Position numbers and translations under genes: made by a program. From an uncultured Burkholderiales bacterium (lineage in GTDB: Bacteria; Pseudomonadota; Gammaproteobacteria; Burkholderiales; Burkholderiaceae_E): a stretch of DNA of 17,869 nt. The notes under the pieces are model-generated. The model did no database searches. It worked only from the letters and a program-made list of their open reading frames with translations, and had not been told where the DNA came from. The first letter of the stretch is position 1. Every line of letters begins with the position of its first letter. Below, one piece after another: positions 1-9,469 of the stretch. The stretch spans positions 1-17,869 of the forward strand of contig CAIUGQ010000706.1 of assembly GCA_903898725.1 (NCBI GenBank), given 5' to 3'.

Positions 1-2010
<2,010 letters not shown>

Positions 2011-2209
2011 TCCGGTCCGCGGCGGCGGTGCCCTGCCCGAGGGCCCGCCGTCGCACCCTGCCCGCCTGCCGGGGATCGTCGCGCGGCAGGGCGGCGCGTC
2101 GGCGGCCCCGCCACATCCGGAGGGCGGCCTCGCGGTACCGCCGGTCCGCCGCCCTCGGGGCGGGGAACCGCTGCGGTACACTCGATCAAGGAAACTCCTT
2201 CCACCCGGC
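2011..2209. other. Intergenic region between acnA and the EAL gene, with GC hairpins
   Basis: This 199-base stretch has no convincing gene. A 7-bp inverted repeat, GGGCGGC (2122-2128) and GCCGCCC (2148-2154), encloses the palindrome GCGGTACCGC (2132-2141). It could end acnA transcription, but no T-run follows, so a Rho-independent terminator is doubtful. A -10-like TACACT lies at 2177-2182 without a recognisable -35. An AAGGA at 2188-2192 lies about 17 bases before the TTG at 2210, which is far for a ribosome binding site. Confidence 0.4.
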
Positions 2210-4588
2210 TTGCTGAACCGCCAGGCTTCGGCCGTCCCCCCTCTGCCCGCCGTGCCGCGCGCGCTCCTCGTCGCGGTGGTGACGTTCGTCTTCTGCCTGC
2301 TCGCACAGCTCGTCTCTCGCGGTGATCCGCTGCGGCTGCTGATGTGGCCGGCAGCCGGCGTCGCGTTCGCGTTCGGCTGGCGTCATGGCGTGGCCTGGAC
2401 GCTGCCGGCTGCAGCCGGGGCGCTGGGCTACGGGCTCCTCGCGTTCCGCAATCCGGCGATGGCGGGGGCGGCGGCCGCAGTCACGCTCGCGGGCTCCGCG
2501 GTGCCGATCCTCGTGCTGCGCCGCGTGGGCGACTGGAAGCCGGCCGAGTACCGGCTCGAGGCGGTGGTGCGCTTTCTCGGTGCCACGCTGCTGGCCGGCG
2601 CGCCGCTGGCGGCGCTGATCGCGACGACGGTCGCCGTGCTCGCCGGCGAGACCCCGGGCGTCCATCCGCTGCACGTCTTCCTGACCGCGTGGCTCACCGT
2701 CGCCGTCGGAACGATGCTGGTCGCACCCGCGGTGCTCGCCTGGCTGGACGAATCGCTGCCGCAGGCCGATACCGGCGAACAGGAGGTCCCGGTCGTCGAT
2801 CTCTCCGGGCTGCTGATGACGGTGGCGGTCGCCGGAGCGAGCTTTGCCCTGTCGGTGATCGGGCACCACGAGTACGCCTATGTCGTGCAGTTCCTGTTCT
2901 TCCCGATCGTGGCCTGGACCGCGATCCGGATGGACGAGCGTGCCAACGCGCTGACGCTGCTGCTGGCGGCGATGCCACTGCTGGCCGTGCGCGCCTACCA
3001 GGTGCCGACCGCGGGCGACGACTTCCACCGTGCGGTCGAGGCGTCGGTGCTGGTGTTCTGCGCGGTGGTCGTCGCCCTGGTGCTGCAGGCGGTCGCCGCC
3101 GACCGGCGGCTCGCGCTGATGCGGGTGGCGCGTCAGGCCCGTCAGGACATGACCACCGGCCTGCTGAACGATCGCGGGCTGCTGTCCGAGTTCGGGGATC
3201 GCCTCGCCTCGCCGCAGCGACCGAACTTCGGCCTGATCGGCGTGCACCTGACGAACTTCGATTCGGTCAGCGACCTGTGCGGCACCATTCCCGCGATGCA
3301 GCTCGAGCAGTCGACCGCGGCGCTGCTGCTGCGCCAGCCCGGCATCCAGTTCGCGGCCCGCCTGTCCGCCGGCCGCTATGCGCTGGTGGTCGAGGCCGAT
3401 ACCGTCGCCCAGGTGCGGACCGTCGCCCGGGAGGCCTACTCGCAGCTGGCGGGGCAGCGCTATGCCACCGAGCACGGCAACCTGCGCCTGCAGGCCTGCG
3501 TCGGCGGGCTGCTGATCGACCGGCATGCGCTGATCAACAGCGAGGACTGCCTGTCGTCGCTCGCCGACGCGCTCGCGATCGCGGCGAGCGTGCGCGACCC
3601 GCAGCTCTTCGTCGAGCCGCTCTCGCAGATGATGATCGACTCGCGGCGCGCCCATCAGAGCAAGATCGAGCACATCCGCGAAGCGGTCCGCGAGACGCGC
3701 CTGGAGCTGTACGCCCAGCCGGTCGTCGATCCGGACGCGCCCGCGGGCATGATCTCGTACGAGGTCCTGACGCGGCTGCGCGACCGCGACGGCGGGCTCA
3801 TCCAGCCGCCCGAGTTCCTCACGCTGACCGTGCAGGCGCAGATGTCGGTGCCCTTCGATCGCGCGGTGGTCAAGCGCGCCTTCGAATGGCTCGCGACCAA
3901 TCCGCAGGCGCTGGCGCGCACGCACAAGTGCTCGATCAACCTGTCGGGCTCCACGATGAGCGACGGCGCGATCGCCGAGTACATCCGCCAGCAGCGGGCC
4001 CTCTACTCGCTGCCGGCCGAGAAGATCGTGTTCGAGATCACCGAGAGCGAGGCGATCCGCAACCCGTCGGCCGCTTCGCGCCTGGTCGACGAGCTCAAGG
4101 CCGAGGGCTTCGGCATCGCGCTCGACGACTTCGGCACGGGTCTCGCGACCTTCGAGTACCTCAAGCGCTTCCCGCTGGACTACCTGAAGATCGACGGCTC
4201 CTTCATCCGCAACCTCGCGAACAGCCCGATCGACGAGGAGATCGTGATGTCGACGGTCCGGGTGGCGCGGCGCCTGAACCTGCGGACCATCGCCGAACAC
4301 GTCCACAGCCAAGGTGTGTTCGACCGGCTGCGGGAGATCGGCGTGGACTACCTGCAGGGCGACCTGTTCGGGCAGCCGCAGCCGATCGACACCTTGTTCT
4401 CGCGCTTTCCCGAGTTCGGGGGCGACGACGACCGGCCGACCGGCGATGCGGTGACCCGCCATGCGGTGCAGCGCGAGGCCGCCCTGGCGGCGGAGGCGGC
4501 GGAGGCGGCCGAGGCCGCGGTGGCCGCGGCGGCGGCTGGAAACGACCCGAGCGCATCGGACCGGCCTGGTGCGGCGGGCGGCCGCTGA
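2210..4588 (+). CDS. MASE1-type membrane sensor with degenerate GGDEF and EAL domain (probable c-di-GMP phosphodiesterase)
   Basis: This is a 792-residue inner-membrane protein. Residues 1 to about 300 form hydrophobic segments resembling a MASE1 sensor (note WPAAGVAFAFGW near residue 46). The GGDEF-like domain begins near residue 310 (MTTGLLNDRG), but its signature is SAGRY at 386-390, so cyclase activity is unlikely. The EAL domain runs from about 490 to 740 and keeps most catalytic features: ExLxR as EVLTR (518-522), NLSGS, FEITES, DDFGTG (639-644), LKIDGSF (Lys660), AEHV and QGDLFGQP. Hydrolysis of c-di-GMP is therefore plausible, with the GGDEF part perhaps regulatory. The TTG start is chosen because it retains the first membrane segment; the next in-frame ATG (2342) would cut into the sensor domain. 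The spacing to the nearest Shine-Dalgarno-like AAGGA is poor, so the start is uncertain. The C-terminus is an Ala/Glu-rich tail encoded by GCGGAGGCG-like repeats (about 4475-4540). Confidence 0.88.
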   Translation: MLNRQASAVPPLPAVPRALLVAVVTFVFCLLAQLVSRGDPLRLLMWPAAGVAFAFGWRHGVAWTLPAAAGALGYGLLAFRNPAMAGAAAAVTLAGSAVPILVLRRVGDWKPAEYRLEAVVRFLGATLLAGAPLAALIATTVAVLAGETPGVHPLHVFLTAWLTVAVGTMLVAPAVLAWLDESLPQADTGEQEVPVVDLSGLLMTVAVAGASFALSVIGHHEYAYVVQFLFFPIVAWTAIRMDERANALTLLLAAMPLLAVRAYQVPTAGDDFHRAVEASVLVFCAVVVALVLQAVAADRRLALMRVARQARQDMTTGLLNDRGLLSEFGDRLASPQRPNFGLIGVHLTNFDSVSDLCGTIPAMQLEQSTAALLLRQPGIQFAARLSAGRYALVVEADTVAQVRTVAREAYSQLAGQRYATEHGNLRLQACVGGLLIDRHALINSEDCLSSLADALAIAASVRDPQLFVEPLSQMMIDSRRAHQSKIEHIREAVRETRLELYAQPVVDPDAPAGMISYEVLTRLRDRDGGLIQPPEFLTLTVQAQMSVPFDRAVVKRAFEWLATNPQALARTHKCSINLSGSTMSDGAIAEYIRQQRALYSLPAEKIVFEITESEAIRNPSAASRLVDELKAEGFGIALDDFGTGLATFEYLKRFPLDYLKIDGSFIRNLANSPIDEEIVMSTVRVARRLNLRTIAEHVHSQGVFDRLREIGVDYLQGDLFGQPQPIDTLFSRFPEFGGDDDRPTGDAVTRHAVQREAALAAEAAEAAEAAVAAAAAGNDPSASDRPGAAGGR

Positions 4589-4643
4589 GCCCTCCCCGTC
4601 GCTCGGCCTCGCCGCCTGCCTGCCCTGCGCCCCGGCCCCCGGC

Positions 4644-5282
4644 TCAGCGCACGCCGCTTCCGGCCCCGCCCTCCCCGCCTCGCTCCCATCGGATGAGATC
4701 GGCTTCGACGTCGACGTCCCACACCGTGCGCAGCCATTCGACCCGCGCGCCTGCCTGGCGCGCGAGCTCGCGGGTTCGAAGCGCCACCTCAGCGCTGCCC
4801 CAGGGCACCTCCGCGAAAAGCGTCGGCAGCGACCGCGACAGTCCGACCAGCGCATAGCCGCCGTCCTCGGTCGGCGCGAAGACGGCATCCGCCCCCTCGA
4901 GCGCCGAGAAGGCCGCCTGCAGATCAGCCGGGCATAGCGCCGGGCAGTCGCTGCCGACCAGCACCGGCCGCTCGCCGAGCTCGAGCGAGCGCTCGAGTGC
5001 CTCGCGCATCCGCGCCCCGAGATCGGCCCCGCGCTGCACCGTGACCGTCCAGCCGCGGGCCTCCAGGGCGGCGGGCAGCGGGTGCGCGGACGACGGCCCG
5101 CCGTCCGCGAGGCACAGCTCGAGCCGATCGGCACCGCTCGCCTGCGCCAGCGCGACCGTCGCATCGAGCAGGCGGACGTAGACCTCGAGCGCGCGCGGCG
5201 CGCCGATCGTGGCCGCGAGCCGCGTCTTGACCCGCCCGAGCTCGGGGAGTCGGGCGAACACGATGAGCCGGGTCGGTGTCAT
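4644..5282 (-). CDS. TIGR04282 / DUF2064 family transferase (arsenosugar or rSAM-associated transferase 1)
   Basis: This 212-residue protein has a nucleotidyl/glycosyl-transferase-like fold. Seen in sequence: N-terminal LIVFARLPELGRVKTRLAA, VLVGSDCPAL in the middle with an acidic residue suited to metal/nucleotide binding, then TEDGGYALVGL and the C-terminal VWDVDVEADL. These match the DUF2064 family, which public databases describe as rSAM/selenodomain-associated transferase 1 and link to arsenosugar biosynthesis. The substrate is not established by the sequence. The start is the ATG at 5282, which overlaps the stop of the upstream gene by four bases (ATGA), so the two are probably translationally coupled. 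A longer frame reaches 5516, but its extra 78 residues are Arg-rich and overlap the neighbour, so it was not used. The gene ends 55 bases from the convergent EAL gene. Confidence 0.9.
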   Translation of the reverse strand: MTPTRLIVFARLPELGRVKTRLAATIGAPRALEVYVRLLDATVALAQASGADRLELCLADGGPSSAHPLPAALEARGWTVTVQRGADLGARMREALERSLELGERPVLVGSDCPALCPADLQAAFSALEGADAVFAPTEDGGYALVGLSRSLPTLFAEVPWGSAEVALRTRELARQAGARVEWLRTVWDVDVEADLIRWERGGEGGAGSGVR

Positions 5283-5977
5283 CGGCGTCCGTAGTAGAGC
5301 CGGTGCAGCCACGTCGGCGAGGCGCCGAGCGCATAGGCCGCCCGCCAGGCCCACATCTCGACGACGGTGCGGGCGACGCCGCGGGTCTCCCAGCGGCGCG
5401 CCGAGACCGTGACGCGCCCGCGCAGGCAGGCGCAGCGCGCAACGCGCCGCAGGCGGGTGCAGAGCTCGACGTCTTCCATCAGCGGGATCGGCGCATAGCC
5501 GTCGAGCGCGATCCACAGGCTGCGGTCGACGAAGATCGCCTGGTCGCCGGTTGCGATGCCGGTCAGTCGCGAGCGCAGGTTCATCATCGAGGCAACGAGC
5601 GCCAGCGAGGCGCGCGGCGAGTCGAGCCGCACGTCGAACCGGCCCCAGCGTGCGCCGCCCGAGACCGCCTCGCGGACCGCGTCGCCGGCCTCGGCGGGCA
5701 GCCGGCAGTCGGCGTGGAGAAAGAGCAGCACGTCGCCGGTGGCGATCGCCGCCCCCGCGTTCATCTGCGATGCCCGCCCACGCGGGGCGTCGATGACGCG
5801 CGCGCCGGCGGCGGCGGCGATCGCGCCGGTGGCATCGCAGCTGCCGCCGTCGACAACGATCACCTCGTCGGCCCGGGCGAGCGCCTCGTGCACGGTTGCC
5901 GCGATCGAGGCGGCCTCGTCGAGCGCCGGCACCACGATCGACAGGCGCGGCACGGGGGGCGTGGCAACCTCGCTCAT
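5279..5977 (-). CDS. TIGR04283 family glycosyltransferase (arsenosugar or rSAM-associated transferase 2)
   Basis: This 232-residue family-2-like glycosyltransferase is predicted to be cytoplasmic or membrane-associated. The nucleotide-sugar domain begins at residue 12 with SIVVPALDEAASI, then EVIVVDGGSCDAT and PRGRASQMNAGA, and a DxD-like LFLHADCRLP. Later come GIATGDQAIFVDR and MEDVELCTRLRR, the acceptor/catalytic-base region. This is the pattern of the TIGR04283 family, described as rSAM/selenodomain-associated transferase 2 and found in arsenosugar clusters. The ATG at 5977 begins shortly before the conserved domain; only a weak purine-rich stretch precedes it. Its TGA overlaps the ATG of the TIGR04282 gene. 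This pairing of the two families is the strongest evidence that they act in one pathway. The actual glycosylated product is inference. Confidence 0.92.
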   Translation of the reverse strand: MSEVATPPVPRLSIVVPALDEAASIAATVHEALARADEVIVVDGGSCDATGAIAAAAGARVIDAPRGRASQMNAGAAIATGDVLLFLHADCRLPAEAGDAVREAVSGGARWGRFDVRLDSPRASLALVASMMNLRSRLTGIATGDQAIFVDRSLWIALDGYAPIPLMEDVELCTRLRRVARCACLRGRVTVSARRWETRGVARTVVEMWAWRAAYALGASPTWLHRLYYGRR

Positions 5978-6048
5978 CGACGCTCGTTCAGAGTACAGTG
6001 GTCGTCGAACACGCGCAGCGGCACGCGCGCCTCGCTCCCCGGCAGGGT

Positions 6049-7092
6049 TCAGTCGGTCTCGCGGAACGGCCCGCGCACGGCAGCACGCGGGGCGCAGGCG
6101 GTGCCGCCGGCGATCCGCGACCGGTACGAGCGCTCGGCGGGCGAGCCCGTCGGCCAGGTCCGGTCGAAGCGATCGAGGAAGCGGGCGACGTCGAAGTCCA
6201 CCGCGACGGCCGCCACCTCGGTGCCCGACAGTGTCGCCCGGTACAGCACACGCAGCCCCTCGGGCACCGGGGTCCCGGGTGCGGCGATGCGCGTGGCGAT
6301 GCCGAAGGTGGCCCCGGCGAAGTTCGCCATGCCGGCGGCACCGTTGTTGATCACCGCGAGCAGGCGGCCGCCGTGCGCCGAGGGCCAGGCGTCGGCCACG
6401 GGCAGGCAGGTGTGGCTGCTCGCGATCAGGTCGACGTCTGCCTCGTCGAAGGCCGCATCGAGCCCGTCGGCACGGCTGGTCGCGAGCGCGTCATGCGCGA
6501 GGCGCCAGCCTGCGAGCGAACGGTCGTCGCCATGCACCAGGCCGACCCGCAGCGCGCCGATCCGGGCGCGGCGCAGCATCGGCAGCGCCCCCAGACCGTG
6601 GCTGACGCCGAGCGCGCGCGCGGTCTCGCGCAGCCTGCGCATCATCGCGTTCGAGCGGTCGACGTCGTCCTGCGGCACCGAGTCGGGATAGGCGCACCCG
6701 CAGCCGGCATCCGCCCCGTCGCCGTCGGGACGGGCGAGCTCGGTCTCGACGTTGCCGCGCATCGGATGCCAGGCCGCCACGCCCGCCTCGATCCGGGCGA
6801 ACGACGCCGCGTCGGCATCGAACCAGTGGAAGTCGCCGTTGAGCGCCACCTCGACGCGCGGCGCCCGTTCGGCGCGCACCAGGCGGTCGATGGTCTCCAG
6901 GGCCTCGACGTTGCCGTACAGCCCTCCGACCACCCACAGCACGTCGGCCTGAAGTGCCGGGGCGCCACGCAGCGCCGACGGGGCGTAGCGGTAGTCGATC
7001 GGACAGAGACGCCCGGGGAGCGTGTCGTTCGGGGCGGACGGCGCGTGCGGCGAAGCGTCGGTCGTCTCGAGCGGGTGGATGACCTCATGCAT
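6049..7092 (-). CDS. Metallophosphoesterase-like protein with altered first metal motif
   Basis: This 347-residue protein has the order of calcineurin-like phosphoesterase motifs, but several are unusual. The first motif, normally GDxHGN, is VVGGLYGN (54-61) and so lacks the Asp and His. The others are NGDFHWFD (Asp87), RGNVE (112-116), LVHGD (His187) and SSHTCLPV (His227). A CGC motif (131-133) sits between the third and fourth motifs. The enzyme may hydrolyse a phosphomonoester or diester; the substrate is unknown and metal binding may be reduced or rearranged. The start is the ATG at 7092, supported by a GGAG nine bases upstream; a longer open frame upstream has no domain content. The TIGR04283 gene follows after 71 bases on the same strand, so a three-gene unit is likely. 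The altered motif may be the norm for this subfamily, which I cannot test here. Confidence 0.82.
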   Translation of the reverse strand: MHEVIHPLETTDASPHAPSAPNDTLPGRLCPIDYRYAPSALRGAPALQADVLWVVGGLYGNVEALETIDRLVRAERAPRVEVALNGDFHWFDADAASFARIEAGVAAWHPMRGNVETELARPDGDGADAGCGCAYPDSVPQDDVDRSNAMMRRLRETARALGVSHGLGALPMLRRARIGALRVGLVHGDDRSLAGWRLAHDALATSRADGLDAAFDEADVDLIASSHTCLPVADAWPSAHGGRLLAVINNGAAGMANFAGATFGIATRIAAPGTPVPEGLRVLYRATLSGTEVAAVAVDFDVARFLDRFDRTWPTGSPAERSYRSRIAGGTACAPRAAVRGPFRETD

Positions 7093-7454
7093 GAGGCGAG
7101 TCTCCGGGCGGGCGCGGCAGGATCGGAAAGGCGGGGTCGGCGCATTGGGGCGGTCGCCCGGCCCAGCTCGCACCTTACACCGACGGGCCGGCCCCCCGGC
7201 CGGGCGGGATACCGGAGCCGGCGGCGCGAACCGGCCCTCGCGGGCAGCCCACCCGGACAACGGAACCGGCCCGAGCCAGGTCTGCCGCGCCCCTTCGCCG
7301 ATCCGTCGCCAGGCGCTGCGGGTGTCGCAACGATCCGACACGACCTGCCGTTCAGCGCCCCGTTCAGCAAGCTGCGCGGTCGGCGGATGCCGTCTGGCGC
7401 GTGGCGAGCAGTAATGCGCAGACCCCTTGGCGTGCACCTGCTGGAATCGCATCC
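7093..7454. other. Divergent intergenic region between phosphoesterase and integrase genes
   Basis: These 362 bases separate two divergently read genes, so promoters for both should lie here, but I could not identify a convincing -35/-10 pair. Two adjacent palindromes, GGGCCGGCCC (7185-7194) and CCCGGCCGGG (7195-7204), could form alternative hairpins. The motif CCGTTCAGC occurs twice near 7348-7370 as a short direct repeat. No supported gene or duplicated attachment core was seen. Confidence 0.5.
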
Positions 7455-8843
7455 ATGCTCTCGAATCTCGAATTGGAACGACTCACCGAGGCCGACGTCG
7501 GCCGACGGTTCAACGATCCGACCGGCCTGTCCGGCTGGGTCCGCATCGAGCCGCGACCGGTCCGCCGAGTCGTCGTCGACTTCTCGGTCCGCGTCGGCGA
7601 GCCCGGCCGCCAGCGCGACCTGAAGGTCGGCACCTGGCCCGACCGGACGCTCGCCGAAGTCCGCCAGAACGCGGAGCGTGTCCGTCGCAACGAAGACGCC
7701 GCTCCGCTGGCGAGCATCGCCGCCGCGCGCGCCCTGCAGCAGGCCCCCGCCTCCTCCGTGACCTCGGTGCCGGCCAAGGCGCCGAGCGTCGGCGGCACGG
7801 GCTGGGTGTCGCCGGATGGCAGCGCGATGCCGCCCGCCCCCCTCTTCGACGCGCCGCCCGTGGTCCGGACCGTGACCCCCGCGACCGTCGCCGAGGTGTT
7901 CGAGCTGTGGCGCGCCGACGCGCTCGCGGCCCGCAAGGACGGTGGCGAGTCGGTCCGCCGCAGCATGAACAAGGATGTGCTCCCGACGCTCGGCGCGTCG
8001 GTGGCGAACGCGGTCCGCCGCGGCCAGGTCGTTGCGGTCCTCGAGCGGATCGTCGAGCGCGGTTCGGCCCGTCAGGCCGGCTGCGTGCTCGCCGACCTGC
8101 GTCAGATGTTCCGCTGGGCCGCCCAGTCGGGCTTCGTCGAGGCCGATCCGACCGCGACGCTGCGCAAGGCCGACTTCGGCGGCGCCCCCCAGGCACGCCG
8201 GCGCAGGCTGACCGACGACGAGGTCGGCGAACTCGCCTCGAAGATGCGCGGCGCCCGCCTCGCCCGCCACATCCGGCACGCGATCTGGCTGATGCTCGCC
8301 ACCGGCGCACGGATCGGCGAGATCGCCCACGCCCGCTGGCAGGACATCGACCTCGAGGCCCGCACCTGGACGATCCCGGCCGAACACAGCCACAGCGGCC
8401 GCGACCATGTGGTGCCGCTGTCGGACTTCGCGATCCGCCACTTCCTGCCCGACGGCGAGGCCCGCCGCTCGGACACCTGGGTCTTCCCGGGCCGATACGC
8501 CTCGGAGGCGCTGTCGCCGAAGGCGCTGGGCAAGCAGATCCGTGACCGCCAGCGCGGCAGCCACATCCGCGGCCGTGCGAGCGGCACGACGACGCTGCTG
8601 CTCGCCGGTGGCGCGTGGACGCCCCTGGACCTGCGCCGCACCGCCGCCGCGCTGCTGGCGGAGATGGGCGTGCGCCCGGACGTGATCGGTGCCTGCCTGG
8701 ACCATGCCGTACGCGGCGACGCCCAGCGCGCCTACCATCGGCTGCCGACGCTCGACGAGCGCCGGACCGCCCTGCAGCGGCTGGGCGAGCGCCTGGAGGC
8801 GATCGAGCGCACACCGCAGGACGAGACCCGCCGCGCCGCCTGA
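7455..8843 (+). CDS. Tyrosine recombinase-like integrase with substituted catalytic residues
   Basis: This 462-residue protein is of the phage/P4-type integrase group. The N-terminal 90 residues resemble a DUF4102 arm-binding domain (LTEADVGRRFNDPTGLSGWV, VGTWPDRTLAEVRQNAE). A Pro/Ala linker follows, then a core-binding domain (about 140-240) and the catalytic domain. Visible catalytic residues are Arg286 (ATGARIGEI), Arg394 (LDLRRT), His417 (LDHA) and Tyr427 (RAYHR). The box II His, expected as PHDLRR, is Leu391, and the beta-hairpin Lys appears to be His313. This suggests weak or lost recombinase activity, although the frame is intact. The ATG at 7455 was preferred to the GTG at 7401 because a GGAA lies eight bases upstream and the family-like start MLSNLELERL follows. 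Base composition matches the neighbours, so the gene looks long resident. No att repeats or phage genes accompany it. Confidence 0.85.
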   Translation: MLSNLELERLTEADVGRRFNDPTGLSGWVRIEPRPVRRVVVDFSVRVGEPGRQRDLKVGTWPDRTLAEVRQNAERVRRNEDAAPLASIAAARALQQAPASSVTSVPAKAPSVGGTGWVSPDGSAMPPAPLFDAPPVVRTVTPATVAEVFELWRADALAARKDGGESVRRSMNKDVLPTLGASVANAVRRGQVVAVLERIVERGSARQAGCVLADLRQMFRWAAQSGFVEADPTATLRKADFGGAPQARRRRLTDDEVGELASKMRGARLARHIRHAIWLMLATGARIGEIAHARWQDIDLEARTWTIPAEHSHSGRDHVVPLSDFAIRHFLPDGEARRSDTWVFPGRYASEALSPKALGKQIRDRQRGSHIRGRASGTTTLLLAGGAWTPLDLRRTAAALLAEMGVRPDVIGACLDHAVRGDAQRAYHRLPTLDERRTALQRLGERLEAIERTPQDETRRAA

Positions 8844-8862
8844 GCGGCACGCGACCGACCGG

Positions 8863-8884
8863 ACGGCCCGCCTCGGCGGGCCGT
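8863..8884. terminator. Hairpin terminator between convergent integrase and MFS genes
   Basis: A perfect 10-bp inverted repeat, ACGGCCCGCC and GGCGGGCCGT, is separated by two bases (8873-8874), so the real loop is probably four or more bases. It lies 19 bases after the integrase stop and six bases before the MFS stop on the other strand. The + side is followed only by the weakly T-rich TCGCATT, so termination is likely but not certain; it may serve both strands. Confidence 0.7.
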
Positions 8885-8890
8885 TCGCAT

Positions 8891-9463
8891 TCAGGCGCGG
8901 GAAGACGGTGCGCGCAGCGCCCGCAGCGCGAGCCAGGCGGCCAGACCGAGCGCGGCCGATCCCCAGAGCGCCTCCGCGCCCCAGCGCTCGAGCGCCAGCC
9001 CCGAGAGGTACGGCGACAGCGCCTGCGAGATCCGGGTCGGGAGCATCAGCAGCCCCTGCCGGGCGCCATAGCCCACCGGTCCGAAGTACACCAGCGGGAG
9101 CGCACCGCGCGCGATCGTCATCAGGCCGCCCCCTGCTCCGTGCAGCATCGCGAACGCCGGCGCCAGCGCTGGCCCGGCGACGAGCAGCGCGAGCACGCCG
9201 ACCGGATGACCGAGCGAGGCGATGCGTGCGACCCGCAGCGGATCGGCGTGTCGCAGCGGACCGAACTGCATGAGCCGGGCAAGGACCTGCGCCGGCCCGA
9301 TCAGCGTGCCGACCGCGAGCGCCGCCGCAGCCCCGGTGCCGGCGGCCTGCAGCACCCGTGGCCCGTGCGCCGCGATCGCGGTGGTGATGAACCAGGTCGC
9401 GGCGAACACGAAGGCCAGCAGCACCATCGTGCGCGTCGCATCCCCGGCGACCGCCGCAGGCAC
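8891..9463 (-). CDS. MFS transporter, C-terminal half (after in-frame stop)
   Basis: These 190 residues form the second half of a major facilitator transporter, with about six hydrophobic segments (first at MVLLAFVFAATWF, last at GSAALGLAAWLALRAL). The frame is the same as that of the N-terminal half; only the TAA at 9470-9472 and two codons separate them. The GTG at 9463 could restart translation six bases after that stop, but no clear ribosome binding site precedes it. An ATG at 9427 is an alternative just before the first membrane helix. The half looks undamaged. If it is made, it would need to pair with the N-half to transport anything. The substrate is unknown. Confidence 0.6.
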   Translation of the reverse strand: MPAAVAGDATRTMVLLAFVFAATWFITTAIAAHGPRVLQAAGTGAAAALAVGTLIGPAQVLARLMQFGPLRHADPLRVARIASLGHPVGVLALLVAGPALAPAFAMLHGAGGGLMTIARGALPLVYFGPVGYGARQGLLMLPTRISQALSPYLSGLALERWGAEALWGSAALGLAAWLALRALRAPSSRA

Positions 9464-9469
9464 CCCGAG

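Noticed and set aside
2186..5164. A 992-codon minus-strand open frame opposite the EAL gene
   Set aside because: It is Arg/His/Gln-rich, lacks domains and mirrors the GC-rich third bases of the coding strand; the + strand frame has clear MASE1 and EAL motifs.
7185..7204. Adjacent GC palindromes upstream of the integrase as an operator or att core
   Set aside because: GC-only palindromes are common by chance at this base composition and no second copy was found.
6642..8738. A 698-codon minus-strand frame across the phosphoesterase and integrase genes
   Set aside because: It crosses two divergent real genes in the wrong frame and shows no family motif.
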